Source: CAIJXJ01 sp964445115 (GTDB taxonomy: Bacteria; Pseudomonadota; Gammaproteobacteria; Burkholderiales; Methylophilaceae). Taken from it: a stretch of DNA of 64,000 bases. The notes beneath the pieces are model-generated. The model did no database searches. It saw only the letters and a program-made list of their open reading frames with translations, and was not told the origin of the DNA. The position numbers were made by a program, and so were the translations under genes. Where the stretch lies: contig CAYUJU010000001.1 in the NCBI GenBank assembly GCA_964445115.1, positions 62,001 to 126,000 of the forward strand, read 5' to 3'. This document shows positions 61,083 through 64,000 of the stretch, piece by piece; within the stretch, counting starts at the first letter, position 1; each line of letters opens with the position of its first letter.

Positions 61083-61931
61083 CTACTGGATTCGTTGCGG
61101 GTTGGCGTAGATGACATGGCTGTCGTGGCGTGTAAAGCCCAGCAGCGTCAGCCCGGTTTCCTCGGCGAGATCAATCGCAAGTCCGGTCGGGGCGGAAATC
61201 GCTGCCAGCAGCGAAATGCCGTAGGCGGCGGTTTTTTGCACCATTTCATAACTGGCCCGGCTGGTCACGATGACAAAACCACGATCGACCTCGACCGCAT
61301 GCGTCGCCAGCACGCCGATCAGCTTGTCCAGCGCATTGTGGCGACCGACGTCTTCCTGGGCGTATAGCACTTTTCCGCTGGTGTCTGCCCACGCGGCCGC
61401 ATGCACGGCACCGGTGACGGACTGGATGCGCTGGTGTGACGTCAATTCATGAAAGGCTCGATGTACGGTCTCAGGAGTGGCCTTGCAGCCTGTCCCCAGC
61501 GGCGCCGGGTGACGAACCACCTGAGCGAGATTCTCCGCACCGCACAGGCCGCAGCCTGTGCGGCCGGCCATGCTGCGCCGACGCTCCTTCAGTTGAGCGA
61601 AAGCCTCCTGGGCAATGGTCATTTGCAGTTCGATGCCTTCGGCACGGGTCACCGCTTCCAGATCGTAAAGATCGCTTTTGTCGCGCAAGATGCCTTCCGT
61701 CAGGCTGAACCCCAGACCGAACATGTCCAAGTCCACCGGCGAGGCCAGCATCACGGCATGCGAAATACCGTTGTACACCAGCGCGACCGGCACCTCGTCG
61801 GCGACCTGGTCTTCTGCCGCAGAGGTGCGTCCATCGCGCCAGCGCTCGACCGCCACCGTCCGCCAGGCGGGGAAACCTTCGTAGGCTTCCTCGACTGGCG
61901 CGTTCGGGCTCAGGACCTCGGCAAGCTGCAT
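61083..61931 (-). CDS. fdhD: Formate dehydrogenase sulphurtransferase/accessory protein FdhD (FdsC)
   Basis: 282 residues. FdhD carries sulphur from IscS to the bis-MGD cofactor of formate dehydrogenases. The TGCGLCGAE motif (about 130) holds the CxxC cysteines, and the C-terminal AQEDVGRHNALDKLIG and VTSRASYEMVQKTAAYG blocks are conserved. Its position between fdsA and fdsD is that of fdsC. The ATG overlaps the fdsA stop by one base (TAATG). It probably serves all three FDH catalytic subunits in this window. Confidence 0.94.
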   Translation of the reverse strand: MQLAEVLSPNAPVEEAYEGFPAWRTVAVERWRDGRTSAAEDQVADEVPVALVYNGISHAVMLASPVDLDMFGLGFSLTEGILRDKSDLYDLEAVTRAEGIELQMTIAQEAFAQLKERRRSMAGRTGCGLCGAENLAQVVRHPAPLGTGCKATPETVHRAFHELTSHQRIQSVTGAVHAAAWADTSGKVLYAQEDVGRHNALDKLIGVLATHAVEVDRGFVIVTSRASYEMVQKTAAYGISLLAAISAPTGLAIDLAEETGLTLLGFTRHDSHVIYANPQRIQ

Positions 61932-64000
61932 TACTGGGCTTTGACGGTTTCGCGTTGCTTCAGCAGATCATCCTGCTCGGCGCTGAACTGGCGGTAGCGC
62001 TGCTGCCATTCGGAAGGCTGCGTTACCTTCACCACCTGTACCGCGGTCACTTTGTATTCCGGGCAATTGGTCGCCCAGTCGGAATTGTCCGTGGTGATCA
62101 CGTTGGCCCCGGAGAAGGGGTGATGGAAGGTGGTGTAGACCACGCCAGGCTGCATGCGGGTCGAGACCTTGGCGTGCAGCACGGTATCGCCGGCACGGCT
62201 CTGGATGCCGACCCAGTCGCCATCCAGGATGCCGCGCTCCTCCGCGTCGTGCGGATGGATTTCCAGGATGTCTTCCGGATGCCACGCCGAATTGTTGGTG
62301 CGGCGCGTCTGCGCTCCGACGTTGTATTGCGACAGGATACGGCCGGTGGTCAGTATCAGCGGGAAGCGCTGGTTGACCTTCTCGTCCGTAGCGACGTAGC
62401 GGGTGACGAAGAACTTGCCCTTGCCGCGCACGAACTCCTCGATGTGCATGATCGGGGTACCTTCCGGTGCCTGTTCGTTGCACGGCCACTGAACGCTGCC
62501 GAGCTTGTCGATCTTGTCGAAGCTGACACCATGGAAAGTCGGCGTCAGGCGGGCGATCTCGTCCATGATCTGCGACGGGTGGTCGTAATGCATGTCGTAA
62601 CCCATGGCCTTGGCCAGCATCATGGTGGCTTCCCAGTCGCCGTAGCCGCCAAGCGGTTCCTTGACCTTGCGCACGCGGGAAATCCGGCGTTCGGCATTGG
62701 TAAAGGTGCCATCTTTTTCCAGGAAGGAGGCACCAGGCAGGAAGACGTGGGCATATTTGGCGGTTTCGTTCAGGAACAGATCCTGCACCACGACGCATTC
62801 CATCTGTTCCATGGCGGCGATCACATGTTGCGTGTTCGGGTCGGACTGTACGATGTCCTCGCCCTGGCAGTAGAGGCCCTTGTAGCTGCCATCCAGCGCT
62901 GCCTCGAACATGTTGGGGATACGCAGGCCAGGCTCCTTCTCCAGCGTGACGCCCCAGGCCTGTTCAAATAGGCTACGTGCCGAGTCGTCGGATACGTGGC
63001 GGTAGCCTGGCAGTTCATGCGGGAATGAACCCATGTCGCAGGAGCCCTGCACGTTGTTCTGGCCGCGCAACGGGTTCACGCCCACACCGAGGCGGCCGAT
63101 GTTGCCAGTAGCCATCGCGAGGTTCGCGATCGCCATCACCATGGTGGAGCCCTGGCTGTGCTCGGTCACACCCAGGCCATAGTAGATCGCGCCGTTGCCA
63201 GCATTTGCATACAGGCGGGCTGCCGCGCGCATCTCGTCAGCAGGAACGCCCGTGACCGCTTCCAGTGCTTCCGGGGAATTGCTGGCATCGGCGACGAAGT
63301 TTTTCCAGTCGATGAAAGCTTGCGGTTCGCAACGTTCCGCAACGAAGGCTTCATCCACCAGCCCTTCGGTCACGATCACGTGGGAGAGCGCGTTAGCCAC
63401 GGCCACGTTGGTACCCGGTCGCAGTTTCAGATGGTAATCCGCCTTGATGTGCGGCGACTTCACGATATCGGTCTCACGCGGGTCCACTACGATGAGCTTG
63501 GCGCCTTCGCGCAAACGACGCTTCATCTGTGAGCCGAATACCGGGTGCCCATCAGTCGGGTTGGCGCCAATGACCATGATGACGTCGGCTTTCATCACGG
63601 AGTCAAAGGTCTGTGTCCCGGCGGATTCACCCAAGGTCTGCTTCAGACCATAGCCCGTCGGCGAGTGGCAGACACGGGCACAGGTGTCGACGTTGTTGTT
63701 GCCGAACGCGGCACGCACCAGCTTCTGCACCAGATAGTCTTCCTCGTTGGTGCAGCGGGAGGACACGATGCCACCAATGGCACCCTTGCCGTATTTGGCC
63801 TGTATTCCCTTGAAGCGACTAGCCGCGAACTGGATGGCCTCGTCCCAGCTGACTTCCTTCCAGGGATCCGAAATGTTGTCGCGAATCATCGGCTTGGTGA
63901 TGCGATCCGGGTGGCTGGCGTAGCCCCAGGCGAAGCGGCCCTTGACGCAGCTATGACCGTGGTTGGCGTGGCCGTCCTTGTTGGGCACCATATTGACCAC
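61931..64000 (-). CDS. fdsA: NAD-dependent formate dehydrogenase alpha subunit, cut by window edge
   Basis: The C-terminal 689 residues are visible; the start is beyond 64000. The missing N-terminal part should hold the 2Fe-2S and ferredoxin-like clusters. What is seen is the Mo/W-bis-MGD domain: HSCVKGRFAWGY (last cluster cysteine), VDTCARVCHSPTGYGLKQTLG with cysteine as metal ligand, MVIGANPTDGHPVFGSQMKRR, GVNPLRGQNNVQGSCDMG and the C-terminal TTGRILSQYNVGAQTRRT. It is the Cys-type, selenium-independent soluble enzyme that reduces NAD with formate. fdsG and fdsB are expected just outside. Confidence 0.95.
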   Translation of the reverse strand: MVNMVPNKDGHANHGHSCVKGRFAWGYASHPDRITKPMIRDNISDPWKEVSWDEAIQFAASRFKGIQAKYGKGAIGGIVSSRCTNEEDYLVQKLVRAAFGNNNVDTCARVCHSPTGYGLKQTLGESAGTQTFDSVMKADVIMVIGANPTDGHPVFGSQMKRRLREGAKLIVVDPRETDIVKSPHIKADYHLKLRPGTNVAVANALSHVIVTEGLVDEAFVAERCEPQAFIDWKNFVADASNSPEALEAVTGVPADEMRAAARLYANAGNGAIYYGLGVTEHSQGSTMVMAIANLAMATGNIGRLGVGVNPLRGQNNVQGSCDMGSFPHELPGYRHVSDDSARSLFEQAWGVTLEKEPGLRIPNMFEAALDGSYKGLYCQGEDIVQSDPNTQHVIAAMEQMECVVVQDLFLNETAKYAHVFLPGASFLEKDGTFTNAERRISRVRKVKEPLGGYGDWEATMMLAKAMGYDMHYDHPSQIMDEIARLTPTFHGVSFDKIDKLGSVQWPCNEQAPEGTPIMHIEEFVRGKGKFFVTRYVATDEKVNQRFPLILTTGRILSQYNVGAQTRRTNNSAWHPEDILEIHPHDAEERGILDGDWVGIQSRAGDTVLHAKVSTRMQPGVVYTTFHHPFSGANVITTDNSDWATNCPEYKVTAVQVVKVTQPSEWQQRYRQFSAEQDDLLKQRETVKAQ

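Noticed and set aside
1..64000. CRISPR array, rRNA operon or insertion sequence
   Set aside because: No regularly spaced direct repeats, rRNA sequence or transposase gene was seen anywhere in the window.

Overview
The window looks like a chromosomal segment of a betaproteobacterium. Gene families (ChrA, paired CphA proteins with a DUF1854/ABC partner, SPINDLY-type O-GlcNAc transferase, FdsA/FdhD/FdsD, Sec-dependent formate dehydrogenase N) and the fairly high GC suggest the Nitrosomonadales or a related lineage. That taxonomic guess is inference only. One run of 100 N (47574-47673) marks an assembly join.

Layout. 1-8.7 kb: tRNA-Ser, a chromate transporter, a three-gene lipid/glycan-modification operon (GT2, lipid A synthase N-domain protein, ArnT-like GT39), queG, tsaE-amiC, a lower-GC pair (unknown protein plus DEDDh exonuclease-BRCT fusion), then tRNA-Asp and tRNA-Glu. 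8.8-16.5 kb: a divergent cyanophycin locus, with an ABC transporter and DUF1854 protein on one side and two CphA paralogues on the other; the first paralogue has a degenerate Mur-ligase P-loop. 16.5-31.6 kb: mostly housekeeping (mutL, miaA, dapC, pilU, mnmC) plus a globin-coupled diguanylate cyclase, an O-GlcNAc-transferase-like protein, a PQQ-type lipoprotein dehydrogenase and katA with an OxyR-like upstream site. 31.7-41.6 kb: a membrane formate dehydrogenase cluster on the minus strand. Its catalytic subunit occurs twice in tandem: the first copy reads through an in-frame UGA at residue 196 (selenocysteine, with a SECIS-like hairpin) and the second has cysteine at the same residue. fdnH, fdnI and fdhE follow. 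41.7-45 kb: a PAS-GGDEF protein and a transglutaminase-like protein.

45.2-64 kb: selenium and formate genes, all on the minus strand: fdsA (cut by the window edge), fdhD, fdsD, selA, selB, selC (tRNA-Sec), then mnmH/selU and selD. The order selA-selB-selC-mnmH-selD is interrupted by a 9.6 kb integrative element inserted in the 3' end of selC. The element carries a tyrosine integrase, an AlpA-like regulator, a primase-helicase next to an iteron cluster (a P4-like satellite plan with no capsid genes), a promoter-driven structured RNA resembling the C4/CI antisense RNAs, and AT-rich genes for two exported proteins of unknown function. A displaced, one-base-deleted copy of the selC tail sits just before mnmH and supports this reading.

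Functionally, the right half is a selenium economy: selD makes selenophosphate, which feeds selA/selB/selC for selenocysteine in FdnG and mnmH for selenouridine in tRNA. A Cys-type FdnG and a Cys-type NAD-linked FDH give selenium-independent alternatives. Between mnmH and selD lies an unusual nested inverted-repeat element whose 27-bp outer arms overlap the mnmH stop codon and the selD leader.
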